Positions 35,916 through 44,234 of a stretch of DNA of 64,000 nt are shown here, in pieces. Made by a program: the position numbers and the translations under genes. How positions within the stretch are numbered: position 1 is the stretch's first letter; each line of letters begins with the position of its first letter. This DNA comes from Pseudophaeobacter arcticus DSM 23566 (GTDB lineage: Bacteria > Pseudomonadota > Alphaproteobacteria > Rhodobacterales > Rhodobacteraceae), in the NCBI RefSeq assembly GCF_000473205.1, contig NZ_AXBF01000004.1:62001-126000 (forward strand). The letters are read 5' to 3'. The notes beneath the pieces were generated by a model, which ran no database searches, was not told the origin of the DNA, and saw nothing but the letters and a program-made list of their open reading frames with translations.

Positions 35916-36222
35916 CTAGCCGTCTTGCCGCACGACCTTGTTGCGCAGCACGCCAAGCGCGTCGATCTCCAGTTCAAAAACATCACCATCCGCGAAGAAT
36001 TCGAAGCGTTCCAGCCCGCAGCCATTGCCGACGGTGTCAGAACCAAAGACCTCGCCCGCATAAAGCGTCTCGTCGCGGGACACGAAGGTGATCATGTCTG
36101 GAAAGCTGTGCAGTGCGTCCGAGAAATCCGCCTCAACAAAGACCTGGCCGTTGATCTTCGCCCGCCCCGTCAGCGCCTTGACGTCGGGAATTTCGTCGCG
36201 GGTCACGATCCACGGCCCCATT
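35916..36222 (-). pseudogene. Fumarylacetoacetate-hydrolase-family protein, C-terminal remnant cut by IS6
   Basis: The remnant reads MGPWIVTRDEIPDVKALTGR, then DMITFVSRDETLYAGEVFGSDTV, the catalytic C-terminal half of FAH/hydratase family enzymes. It lacks the first two-thirds because the IS6 copy starts at 36223, immediately upstream. Such enzymes hydrolyse ring-cleavage products, so the gene was probably part of the adjacent aromatic pathway. Confidence 0.78.
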
Positions 36223-36895
36223 GGGCTTTGTCATGTTGTTGACGCACCTGAGCTGCACGCATAGCCATCTCTCATGATTAGCCAAGTTTCACAGCCTCGC
36301 CTGAAGGGCTTCCGGTTCCCTCGGTCCATCATCTCTTATGCCATCTGGGCGTACCATCGGTTTGGCCTGAGCCTGCGCGATGTCGAGGATCCATTGGCCG
36401 AACGGGGCGTAATTGTCTCGTATGAAAGCATCCGGGTGTGGTGCCAGCGGTTCGGAGCGCAGATCGCGGCCAAGATCCGTCGCGATCGCCCGGTTCCCGC
36501 CGGCAAATGGCACCTGGATGAAGCGCTGCCCAGCAGCGGTTTGCGCAGCACAACCGCGCGAGGGTCGTGATTTCAATTCGAGGGCGAAAACATTGGCTCT
36601 GGCGGGCTATCGACACAAACGGAGACGTACTGGAGATCCTGATGCAAAGCCGCAGGAATGCCCATGCCGCCAAGCGTTTCCTGATGAAGTTGATGAAGCG
36701 ATGGGGGGTGCCACGCGTCATCGTGCCCCTCTCGTGACATTGCTTCGCAATGCACTGCCGGGCAGTGGACAAACTGCGCAGCAATGGCGTGGCCATCCGT
36801 GACCTTTGCCCAAGTGTCGATCATCGCTCCCACAAAGGGTTTGAACAACCGATCAGAGGCGTCGCATCGACACACACGACGAAGAGAAAAAATCC
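36223..36895 (+). mobile_element. IS6-family element, 3'-truncated (copy 2)
   Basis: It begins GGGCTTTGTCATGTTGTTGA like copy 1 and reads the same transposase N-terminus. It is broken by a frameshift after SSGLRSTTARGS and by the 43-nt mini-element at 36725. Unlike copy 1 it keeps the middle (DKLRSNGVAIRDLCPSVDHR ... RRREKI) but loses the C-terminus and right terminal repeat near 36895. It lies opposite in orientation to copy 1, 13.4 kb away, and truncates the FAH gene. Confidence 0.82.
36725..36767 (+). repeat. Bipartite palindromic mini-element in IS6 copy 2
   Basis: GCCCCTCTCGTG - ACATTGCTTCGCAATG - CACTGCCGGGCAGTG, inserted between the IS6 codons for VIV and DKLRS. The centre forms a stem CATTGC/GCAATG with loop TTC. 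Confidence 0.85.
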
Positions 36896-37027
36896 CTCTC
36901 AACCGAACCCTCAAAGGGGTATCCTTCGAAGACATTGATGCCCGAACACGCACAGCGCTGCCGGCGGCGCTTGCAACAACATCAGCGGAGTGCGGGTGAT
37001 GCCTGACGCCGGATCGTATTCTGGTGG

Positions 37028-37234
37028 TTACTTGCGCGACAGATTGTGGGCGATCATCGTCTTTCCGATCCCCGACGCGCCATGCACAAGAAGCCCAGAC
37101 ATACGGGTTTGCCGTGGCGCTTCGATCAGACCCTGCAAGCGGTCCAACACCTGTTCGGCCCGCGGAAAGCCGATCCAGATGTCTGATTGAATGAGGGCGA
37201 TCCGACCGTTTTCCTCAGTTGTCCCTGCCCTCAA
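37028..37234 (-). pseudogene. tniB-like transposition ATPase, 3'-truncated
   Basis: The likely TTG start (37234) lies just after the tniA stop. The frame contains ENGRIALIQSDIWIGFPRAE and Walker A GASGIGKT, as in TniB of Tn5053-type transposons. It stops two residues after HNLSRK, so Walker B and the rest are missing. Confidence 0.7.
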
Positions 37235-37235
37235 T

Positions 37236-38826
37236 TCACCATCTCTCCACCTTGAACAATGGGCGCGATGTATCACCCGTATCGATCGGGCGCAGCCCTT
37301 CGGTTGTCGCGACAGCCGAGTTAGTGCCCTCCAATGTCCCTTTTCTTTCACGGGATCGGCGTTCGGCCTTCGTCAGGCCCCTGCTTTCAGACTCGATCTG
37401 GCGTTGTTGTCGGATCAGCTCAGCCAGGACCAGTTCATTGGACCCGGACTTGCCAAGGGCGCGGGCCTTCCTCATCGCATCTCGATATTCCCACAGTGAC
37501 ACGGGCGGAATTTCCAGGTTTCTGTACCGCGCCTCAACATATCGGCGATCGTCGAGTTCGACCCAGATCATTGAGATATCGCGAGGATCGTGGCGAACGA
37601 TGACCTTTCTATCCCCGCGCCCAATGTGACTAGCAAGCGAATCCGACCAGAACCGTATATGAAACAGGTGGATGCCGTCCTGCCTGATCTTGCGCAGTTC
37701 GCTGGGCAGGAAGTTCACCCGAAAGGCTTCCATCTCGAAGGGGATGTCGCCCGTCATTTGCTCTGAGAGCGCCTCCCATTTGGCGACGGGCGTACAGCCA
37801 AGACTTGAATGAATGCTGTTGTTGTAGCGGCAGATTTCCAGAGCAAACCAGCGATCGAATTCGCTCAAGGTTATCGTGGCCATGCCTTCGGCGTCATAGT
37901 CGGCCTTGACCGCGATCGAGGATTGCGTTGTTCCTGGCAGCAGGTGAACGGCCCCCATCATCGTCCCGATCAACCGTTCGATGTGACCTCCGAAGTGAGG
38001 ACTTCCCGGCGGTCGATAGACCAGATCGATCCCCCATTCCGCACAGGCCGACCGAAAGGCCCGCGACCGGAAATCGCGGCCATTGTCGACATGGATACTC
38101 TGCGGTTTGCCCTGTGCAGGCCGAGGAATATTGCACGCCATTTCCGCCAGAAGTTCCGCCTTGGGGGCTACCGCCTGTGTCAGGCAAAGCGCCACTGACA
38201 GACGCGAAGGTGCCTCGAGAGAGGTGTAATATCCCGTTACCAACCGCGTTGCGACGTCGATCGCCAGCGTGACCCACGGTCGGCCAATTGGTTGGCGCTC
38301 AAACTGTCAACGAGAATGATGTCGGCAGGTGTATGGTCGATTTGCACGACCTCCAGTGGCTGACAGGCCTTGTTCTCGCCTGTGACGGCCGCAAATTTCT
38401 GGCGGGTCGCCTTTGCCCCCTCTCGTGCCTTCGCAACTTCGCGGCCATCCATCGCATTCAGACGACGCTGAACCGTCCGCCGCGTCGGCGGTTGCAAGCT
38501 CCGCTGCCAGCACGCGCTGCGGATCTCTGTTACGACACGCGACAGGCTGGATCGCTCCCGGCGCAAGAAATAACGGCGAAGGTGCTCTTCGATCACCGCT
38601 TCGACCTTGCTGGATATCAAGATCGTACCTGTCGGGCGGCCCCGTTTCCGCGGAGCCAGGGCGCTGGTGCGCCCACCCTCTTCCGCCAGCCGCTTTATCC
38701 AACGCCAGACCGTCGCCCTGCTGACACCAAGCTCCCAAACGGCGTCATTGATGCCACTTTCCAGGCTGTCAGTTCCTTTAAGGTATGCCTGGACAAGCGG
38801 ACGCAGAACGTCGCCCTGCGCGCCTC
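37236..38826 (-). pseudogene. tniA-like DDE transposase (frameshifted)
   Basis: From about 38826 the minus strand reads VLRPLVQAYLKGTD and the HTH SRATVWRWIKRLAEEG. IDHTPADIILVDS (first catalytic Asp) follows, then a frameshift near 38310. It resumes with RPWVTLAIDVATRLVTGYYT, DNGRDF (second Asp), PHFGGHIERLIGTM (catalytic Glu) and a Mu-transposase-type C-terminus to 37236. The family and gene order (tniA then tniB) match Tn5053/Tn402-like elements. The frameshift, missing ATG and truncated tniB make it inactive. Confidence 0.78.
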
Positions 38827-38904
38827 CTCAGCACCAGCGGCAACGGAGTCTTCGCGATCATCATCCATCAATACTTGCCACACGAAGCTGCGAACCCTGT
38901 CTCA

Positions 38905-39014
38905 GGTTTAAGGGAAAAAATATCGGAATTAGGGACAAAATCTCATATTTAAGGGCAAAGAGTGGCCGTTGATTTCGTTGGATTTCTCATCTCATAATTA
39001 AGGGCTACGCGACA
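38905..39014. repeat. Transposon end with TniA-binding-type repeats
   Basis: Repeated units TTTAAGGG, AATTAGGG, ATTTAAGGG and AATTAAGGG occur at irregular spacing upstream of tniA. The outermost ends with the sequence that reads inward as TGTCGCGTAGCCCTTAATTA (39014 leftward). TGTCG-type ends plus internal repeats are typical of Tn7/Tn5053-like transposons. Confidence 0.6.
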
Positions 39015-39348
39015 GTTGCTCTGCTCAGAGGTTCCTTAGGGCTTGTCGAGGGCTCCGTGCGGTGGAGGCTTGTGCAGTGGTAACTGGGCTCCAGTGCGGT
39101 CAGGGGAACGGCGCGACGTGGGGCAGGGTGGGCCGGTCGCCCGCGCTAATCCTTGCGGATGCGGCGTTGGCGCAAACGCTTGGTTGGCTAGACGCCAATG
39201 TTCGTGAGATCAATTTTGGACTGTAGCGATAGCAGATCTCACTGATCCATTGCCCGACATCGTTCTCGCCGTGGCCCGTGACTGAAATGGCGCAGCGCTG
39301 CCGCGTTGATCTTCGAGACCCTTTTCGCGTTCACTGCGCCAGCGGTTG
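39015..39348. other. Non-coding stretch outside the transposon end
   Basis: No gene, hairpin or repeat that I can support is present between the transposon end and the DHFR-like gene. Confidence 0.5.
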
Positions 39349-39894
39349 CTAACTGGTCGGCTTGGAAGCATAAACTCCGGCAATTACGCCGTTGCCGAAG
39401 GTCGTGACCGAATTGCAGTCCAGAGTCAGTTGCAGACTGCCGTCGAACAGCTTCGCGCCCTCACCACGGATGACCGGGTAGATAAGCAAGCAGATCTCGT
39501 CGACCAGTGCGGTCCTTATCAGCTCTCGCGCCAGCGTAATGCTGCCGTGAACGACAAGATCACCGGGCTCATTTTCTTTCAGATGTTTCACGGCTTCGTG
39601 GAACTGCGGTTCAACCAAGCGCGAGTTGTTCCAGCTCAGGTCGGGTACTCCGGAGGCCACGACGTGTTTTGGCATGGCATTGAACTTGTCCGAGTAGGGA
39701 TCCCCGCTTCGCTGCGGCCAGGCCTCCGCGAATCCCTCGTATGTCTTCCGACCGAGTAGTAGCGCGCTCGCAGACTCAAGCTCCTTCATCTTGAATTGCG
39801 CCATCTCGTCGCTCCAGAAGTCGAGTGACCAGAGTTCCGGGGATTCGACGACCCCGTCGAGGGTCATGAATTCCGTGATAATCAGCTTGCCCAT
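39349..39894 (-). CDS. Dihydrofolate reductase/RibD-like family protein
   Basis: The 181-residue protein follows the RibD C-terminal pattern: KLIITEFMTLDGVVESPELW, LLLGRKTYEGFAEAWP, a central DLVVHGSITLARELI and the C-terminal YPVIRGEGAKLFDG. These stand-alone proteins bind NADPH and reduce unknown substrates; they are not the folate enzyme. The ribosome site AAGGAGAAAG supports the ATG at 39894. The AraC gene upstream on the same strand may control it. Confidence 0.87.
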   Translation of the reverse strand: MGKLIITEFMTLDGVVESPELWSLDFWSDEMAQFKMKELESASALLLGRKTYEGFAEAWPQRSGDPYSDKFNAMPKHVVASGVPDLSWNNSRLVEPQFHEAVKHLKENEPGDLVVHGSITLARELIRTALVDEICLLIYPVIRGEGAKLFDGSLQLTLDCNSVTTFGNGVIAGVYASKPTS

Positions 39895-39988
39895 ATCTTT
39901 CTCCTTGCCTTTGGGGACATCGAGACACTGGGCCGATGGCCCCGCAGAGTCTTGAATAAGAACGACAACCCCAAAGGCGTCGTGTCGA

Positions 39989-40699
39989 TCAATGACCAGA
40001 AGTCATCAGGATTTGCTTCGGTGTGCAACCGAAGAAACGCCGCAGCGATCGCGTCAGATGGGCTTGATCCGAAAATCCTTCGGCGTCGACGACATCCAGA
40101 ATTGATTTGCCTGACGTGAGAAGTTCCGCCGCGCGCTTGGCGCGCTCGATCTGGCGAAAGAGGCCGGGCTGCAGACCGGTCGCGCGCAACATGCGACGCT
40201 GGACTGTCCGGTCCGAGACCGTCCAGCCGCTTCGGGTGATAACGTCAGCGACAAGAGAATCCGATACAAGCAGGCCGCGTGAGGTAAGCTTATTGACGAA
40301 CACTTCGGAATTCTCGAACGACGGAATTTCCCAGAACTCTCCACACAGGAAGAAACGGCGATCTTGTTCGACCGGCAGCGAGACCGCTTTGTCGGCCATG
40401 CGGGACAATGCGGCGTTCGGCATGAACGTGCCAAGGCTGAACTGAATGCCGAAGAACTCGGTGTCCCGAGGAATCTCAGCCTCCGACGCATGGCTTTCGG
40501 GTCCCCGCGCGAAAACCTGAACCCCGTGCTCACCCTTTGTGAAAACCATTTCCCAATTTGGAACGGCGACGGAAAGAAACTTTTTCTCTGGCACACTGCG
40601 AGTTCGCCAAACGCGGGATACCATTGGTGAACCGACGCTGTGGTTGCTGAACGGAAATATTGCATTTGCCCAATTCACCGGACGCTCATCACTCACCAT
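39989..40699 (-). CDS. AraC-family transcriptional regulator
   Basis: The 236-residue protein has an N-terminal AraC effector region of about 140 residues (VFARGPESHASEAEIPRDTE) and a C-terminal double HTH (VSDRTVQRRMLRATGLQPGL, ILDVVDAEGFSDQAHLTRSL, RRFFGCTPKQI). The start at 40699 is uncertain; an internal Met at 40624 is an alternative and neither has a strong ribosome site. It lies 94 nt upstream of the DHFR-like gene on the same strand, the usual pairing of such regulators with a small reductase. Confidence 0.83.
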   Translation of the reverse strand: MVSDERPVNWANAIFPFSNHSVGSPMVSRVWRTRSVPEKKFLSVAVPNWEMVFTKGEHGVQVFARGPESHASEAEIPRDTEFFGIQFSLGTFMPNAALSRMADKAVSLPVEQDRRFFLCGEFWEIPSFENSEVFVNKLTSRGLLVSDSLVADVITRSGWTVSDRTVQRRMLRATGLQPGLFRQIERAKRAAELLTSGKSILDVVDAEGFSDQAHLTRSLRRFFGCTPKQILMTSGH

Positions 40700-40851
40700 G
40701 CAAGAAAGTATCTGGAGAGCGATCTTACAGTAAAACGCACGTCCGAGCCAGTCCTATGTCCATCATGTCACGCACCCGACCCGTACTGCGTGCCAATTTC
40801 CGATCGCTGCCTCATCGCGGCAGCGGTCAGGCAAGACGTTCGTTAAGCACT

Positions 40852-41250
40852 CTAGCCTGTTGTCTCCTTTCGTTTCTTTTTCGCGGTCCCGGAGCTGGCC
40901 CTGAACCTATAGCTATCAGTTCCGGTCTCCAGGATCTGGCAGCGATGGGTGAGACGGTCGAGTAACGCGGTGGTCATTTTTGCATCTCCGAACACGCTGG
41001 CCCATTCGCTGACGCTCAGGTTGGTTGTGATGATGACGTTGGTGCGCTGGTAAAGTTTACTGAGAAGGTGGAATAACAACGTGCCGCCCAAAGCGCTGAA
41101 CGGCAGATATCCCAGCTCAACCAGGATCACCAAATCGTTTCTTACCAGTGCTTCAGCGATCTTCCCTGCCTTGCCTTGGGCCTTTTCCTGCCCTAGCGCA
41201 TTGACGAGTTCGACCGTCGAGAAGAAGCGTGTCCGTCGTCAGAGATTTTG
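40852..41250 (-). pseudogene. istB-like IS21 helper ATPase, C-terminal remnant
   Basis: The minus strand from about 41250 reads [40 protein letters not shown], then [20 protein letters not shown] and [19 protein letters not shown], the C-terminal half of IstB. The Walker B Asp is replaced by Val ([10 protein letters not shown]), and the P-loop half is missing. No istA is adjacent. Confidence 0.8.
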
Positions 41251-41284
41251 GGCCAGCTGGCGGTCTGAGCCAAGCAAGGGTCTG

Positions 41285-41392
41285 GCTCATCCGCTTGAGC
41301 TGTGTGAGCAGCTGTGGCTTGTGCAGGACCGTTGCACAGTCGCAGCCCGGGGCTTTCAGCGCCAAGTCCAACGTATCGGTCACGCCGCCCGA
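41285..41392 (-). pseudogene. IS3-type orfB scrap
   Basis: VTDTLDLALKAPGCDCATVL and HKPQLL match the core of IS3-family OrfB transposases. Only about 35 codons remain, squeezed between the istB remnant and the MocR gene end. Confidence 0.5.
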
Positions 41393-41394
41393 CT

Positions 41395-42705
41395 TCACCG
41401 CCCGCGCGCAATCCCGGCCATCTCATCGAGCGCCATTTTCCATGTCGTCATGTCGGGAGCAGAATAGGCGATGCGAACACCTGCAGGCGCGCGGCCTTCG
41501 CTCACAGCAAACGCTGTTCCGGGAGCGACAGCGATGCCTAGATCGGCACAGGCCGCTGCGAAAAGATCAGCGCGCCACCCCTCTGGCAGGCTGAGCCAAC
41601 CATGAAGCGCTTCGGGGGCGCTGCTGTAGGTCAGATTTTCAAATGCTTTTGCAGCAATCCCGTGCATCTCCTTTGCATCGGCTCTTTTCGATGCCTGGAC
41701 GGAGGCGACAATTCCATCATCGATCCAGTGACGCGCAAGACTGACCGATAGCGACGGTGCCATCCACCCGCCTGCCCGCAGGGACCGCGCCACATCGTCT
41801 TGCAGTAGGGATGGTACGGAAAGAATTCCGAGGGAAAGGCCGGGCATCAGTCGCTTCGAGAGACTGTCGATCTGAATGACGCGATCCCGTGCAAACGCGG
41901 CCAACGGTACAGTTGGTTTCAGAAAGCTATATATCCGGTCCTCGATGGCCGTCAGGTCATGGCTTTCCAGAATACCCGCAATTTCACGGCGGCGCTGCTC
42001 TGACATGGTGCAGACAAGCGGGCTTTGCAACGTGGGTTGCAGGTAGACGCATTGCACACCGTCTTTGGCCACTCTTTCGAGCGCATCAGGACGCATTCCT
42101 TCCTCGTCCAGTTGAACCGGCACCAGTTCGATGCCGAGCATCCGGGCGGCAGCAATTGCAAAGGGGTAGGTCAGTGCTTCGACCGCGATCCGCCCGCCGC
42201 GCGGCGCCAGAGCAGCGAAGCAAGCCGCAATGGCCTGCTTGCCATTGCCGGACAGGAGAAGGCGGTCTGGGTCGGTCTTGTAGCCCGCAATACTCGTCAG
42301 CTTCGCAAATGCCGCGTGCGCGGCCCGGTCAGAGCGCACCGATGAGGGCATCGCGGCCCTCTCGGCCAGACCCGCCTTGAAGAACCTCGCTGTCGACTCC
42401 GCGATCAGATCGCGGGCATCGGGCGCCAACCGGAACATGATTTCAAGATCAATGCCTGTCCCGGAGGGTTCCTGAAGCGCCGGGTCGAGCGGCGCAAAGC
42501 GGTTGGCGACGAAAGTGCCGCGCCCGATCTCCCCGGTAACGAGTCCCCGTCGTCTCAGTTCGGCATAGACCCTGCTTGCTGTAGATACCGCAATCCCCTG
42601 ATTGTAGGCAAAATCCCGCTGCGGCGGCAGCCGTGATCCGAAAGGCAATTCACCGCTCGCGATCCGTGCGGCGATCCCGTCAGCGATATCAATATACGGC
42701 TTCAT
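41395..42705 (-). CDS. MocR-type (GntR-aminotransferase) transcriptional regulator
   Basis: The 436-residue protein joins a GntR winged helix (1-70, SRLPPQRDFAYNQGIAVSTA) to a fold-type I aminotransferase domain. The PLP lysine is in QIDSLSKRLMPGL near residue 277. MocR proteins bind PLP, or its adduct with an amino compound, and switch divergent promoters. The DinB-like gene diverges from it with an inverted repeat in the 81-bp gap, so it is the probable target. Its 3' end abuts IS scraps but looks complete. Confidence 0.9.
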   Translation of the reverse strand: MKPYIDIADGIAARIASGELPFGSRLPPQRDFAYNQGIAVSTASRVYAELRRRGLVTGEIGRGTFVANRFAPLDPALQEPSGTGIDLEIMFRLAPDARDLIAESTARFFKAGLAERAAMPSSVRSDRAAHAAFAKLTSIAGYKTDPDRLLLSGNGKQAIAACFAALAPRGGRIAVEALTYPFAIAAARMLGIELVPVQLDEEGMRPDALERVAKDGVQCVYLQPTLQSPLVCTMSEQRRREIAGILESHDLTAIEDRIYSFLKPTVPLAAFARDRVIQIDSLSKRLMPGLSLGILSVPSLLQDDVARSLRAGGWMAPSLSVSLARHWIDDGIVASVQASKRADAKEMHGIAAKAFENLTYSSAPEALHGWLSLPEGWRADLFAAACADLGIAVAPGTAFAVSEGRAPAGVRIAYSAPDMTTWKMALDEMAGIARGR

Positions 42706-42713
42706 GACTATAT

Positions 42714-42747
42714 TGCTCCGAGGTCAATGTATTTCTTGCTCGGAGCA
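42714..42747. promoter_or_regulatory. Inverted repeat between mocR-type and DinB genes
   Basis: TGCTCCGAG (42714-42722) and CTCGGAGCA (42739-42747) are perfect 9-bp arms with 25-bp centre spacing. TTGCTC(C/G)GAG also reads as a direct repeat. This is a candidate MocR operator. Confidence 0.65.
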
Positions 42748-42786
42748 TTATGGGCATGCGAAATCCTTGCCATCAAGGAGTTTTTT

Positions 42787-43323
42787 ATGCCCGATCTTTC
42801 CCTCGTCCACCGCATGACAGCCTATACGGCCTGGGCCGATGATGTGATGCTCAGAAATGCAGAACAGCTTTCCGAGGCGGAATTGTCTGCGCCCCGCGAT
42901 GCGTTGTTCAAATCCATCACCGGCACCTTCGATCATACGCTTGTCGTTGCTGAGATTTTCAAGGCGCATATCGAAGGCAAGTCACATCCACATACAGCGC
43001 GGCATCGCGATACGGTTTTGCCGTTCGACGCGGTGGCCGGGCGGCTTCGCGCGATGAACGACCACTACGTCGCGCTCGCCCGGCGATGGACTGAAACGGA
43101 GCTGGCTGAAGTGATCTCTTTCGAGTTCGTCGGCGGCGGCGAAGGCCGGATGAGCCGTGAGGACATCCTGCTGCATTTCGTAAACCACGCGACCTACCAC
43201 CGTGGCTTCGTCAGCACGCTTCTTTTTCAACTGAAAACCAAGGGCGCGGCCAGTGATCTGACCGTTTTTTTACGGGATATCTGGCCTGAAATGTCATCAA
43301 GAATGGGGGAAGCCGCACAATGA
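42787..43323 (+). CDS. DinB-fold metal-binding protein
   Basis: The 178-residue four-helix-bundle protein carries the three-His metal site: His in GTFDHTLVVAEIF near residue 50, and HFVNHATYHRGF near 132-139. DinB-like proteins are often thiol-dependent transferases or DNA-damage-linked proteins of unknown reaction. The start at 42787 follows AAGGAG. It overlaps the next reading frame by ATGA and is divergent from the MocR gene. Confidence 0.87.
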   Translation: MPDLSLVHRMTAYTAWADDVMLRNAEQLSEAELSAPRDALFKSITGTFDHTLVVAEIFKAHIEGKSHPHTARHRDTVLPFDAVAGRLRAMNDHYVALARRWTETELAEVISFEFVGGGEGRMSREDILLHFVNHATYHRGFVSTLLFQLKTKGAASDLTVFLRDIWPEMSSRMGEAAQ

Positions 43324-43532
43324 CAAAGGTTGCATGGATCGGATTGGGTGTCATGGGCTACCCGATGGCCGGGCATCTCGCCAAAGCCGGTCACGACGTT
43401 ACTGTTTTTAACAGATCGGCTGCAAAGGCCGAGGCCTGGGTAAAGCAATTTGGCGGCACCTCGGCAACGACACCGGCCGAGGCCGCAAAAGGTGCAAATA
43501 TCGTGTTCAGCTGCGTTGGGGCTGACGATGAC
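43320..43532 (+). pseudogene. 3-hydroxyisobutyrate dehydrogenase-family N-terminal remnant
   Basis: MTKVAWIGLGVMGYPMAGHL with the NAD loop GLGVMG, then HDVTVFNRSAAKAEAW and NIVFSCVGADDDL, is the start of the beta-hydroxyacid dehydrogenase family. After DDL (43532) the sequence changes abruptly to the end of a LysR gene. About 70 of 290 residues remain. The ATGA overlap shows it was once co-translated with the DinB gene. Confidence 0.83.
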
Positions 43533-43830
43533 CTGTGCGTTCCGGTCAAGTGTCCACACCGCGCTGGAAGAGGCTGAGTTGTCTTGGCGGACCCTCTTTG
43601 AAAACGGTGACATCAATGCCACGATGGCAACTGTCCGAAGCGACATATCCGTCAGCGCGGGGTTAAAGAGCCTTGTGCCATCCGATCTGTCCATCGTCGC
43701 AAACAGCGCGGGACTGCCGAGACTTCCAAGACTGGCAATCACGTCGTATCCACGCGGTGCATCCTTGCGCGCCTCAGCACGCGAGTTGTCAGGGGTTATC
43801 CAGCAGGCATTTGCTCCGGTGAACAGATAG
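43533..43830 (+). pseudogene. LysR-family effector-domain C-terminal remnant
   Basis: In a frame open from before the junction the sequence reads SSVHTALEEAELSWRTLFEN, MATVRSDISVSAGLKSLVPS and NSAGLPRLPRLAITSY, the last part of a LysR substrate-binding domain. It ends at a stop near 43830. It has no DNA-binding part and is fused to the dehydrogenase remnant by deletion. Confidence 0.55.
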
Positions 43831-43924
43831 CTGATTGCAAGTGTAATTTTGTTTGGCCAAATCGGTGTCCGATGTTGAAAGCGGTCATCCGGCAGGCGAT
43901 CATAACGTGATCTGCCGAGAAGGC

Positions 43925-44140
43925 AGGTGCCAATCGACGCTTGCCCGACGCAGATGTCTCTCGGTTCGCTTGGTCAGTTCGGGGCCAAACCTGATCACCC
44001 AGCGATACATGGTGGACCGACCAGCGGTGATCCCGCGCTCCGCTGGCAGGTCGACGAAATCCCGATATGACAGCGGATAGCGCAGATACCACCGCACCGC
44101 ACAGAGGATGATGTCACGCGAAAAGCGATAGTGCTTGAAC
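43925..44140 (-). pseudogene. IS6-family transposase N-terminal remnant (different lineage)
   Basis: KHYRFSRDIILCAVRWYLRY, PLSYRDFVDLPAERGITAGR and YRWVIRFGPELTKRTERHLR are the N-terminal zinc/HTH region of an IS6-type transposase, diverged from the two copies at 22.8 and 36.2 kb. It is truncated before the catalytic domain. Confidence 0.75.
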
Positions 44141-44234
44141 GGGATAACAAAAGCCCTTCAGGCGTCGCATTGTCCAGGCGTCACATTGTCGGCACCGATT
44201 TCATGATACCGCCAATTCCGACGGAACGCCGTGA

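Noticed and set aside
38410..38430. Partial match CCCCTCTCGTG to the mini-element arm within tniA
   Set aside because: Only one arm is present, no CACTGCCGGGCAGTG follows, and the tniA reading frame is uninterrupted there; probably chance.
38905..39014. Possible CRISPR array or plasmid iterons
   Set aside because: The repeats are short, unevenly spaced and next to a TGTCG transposon end and tniA, which explains them better.
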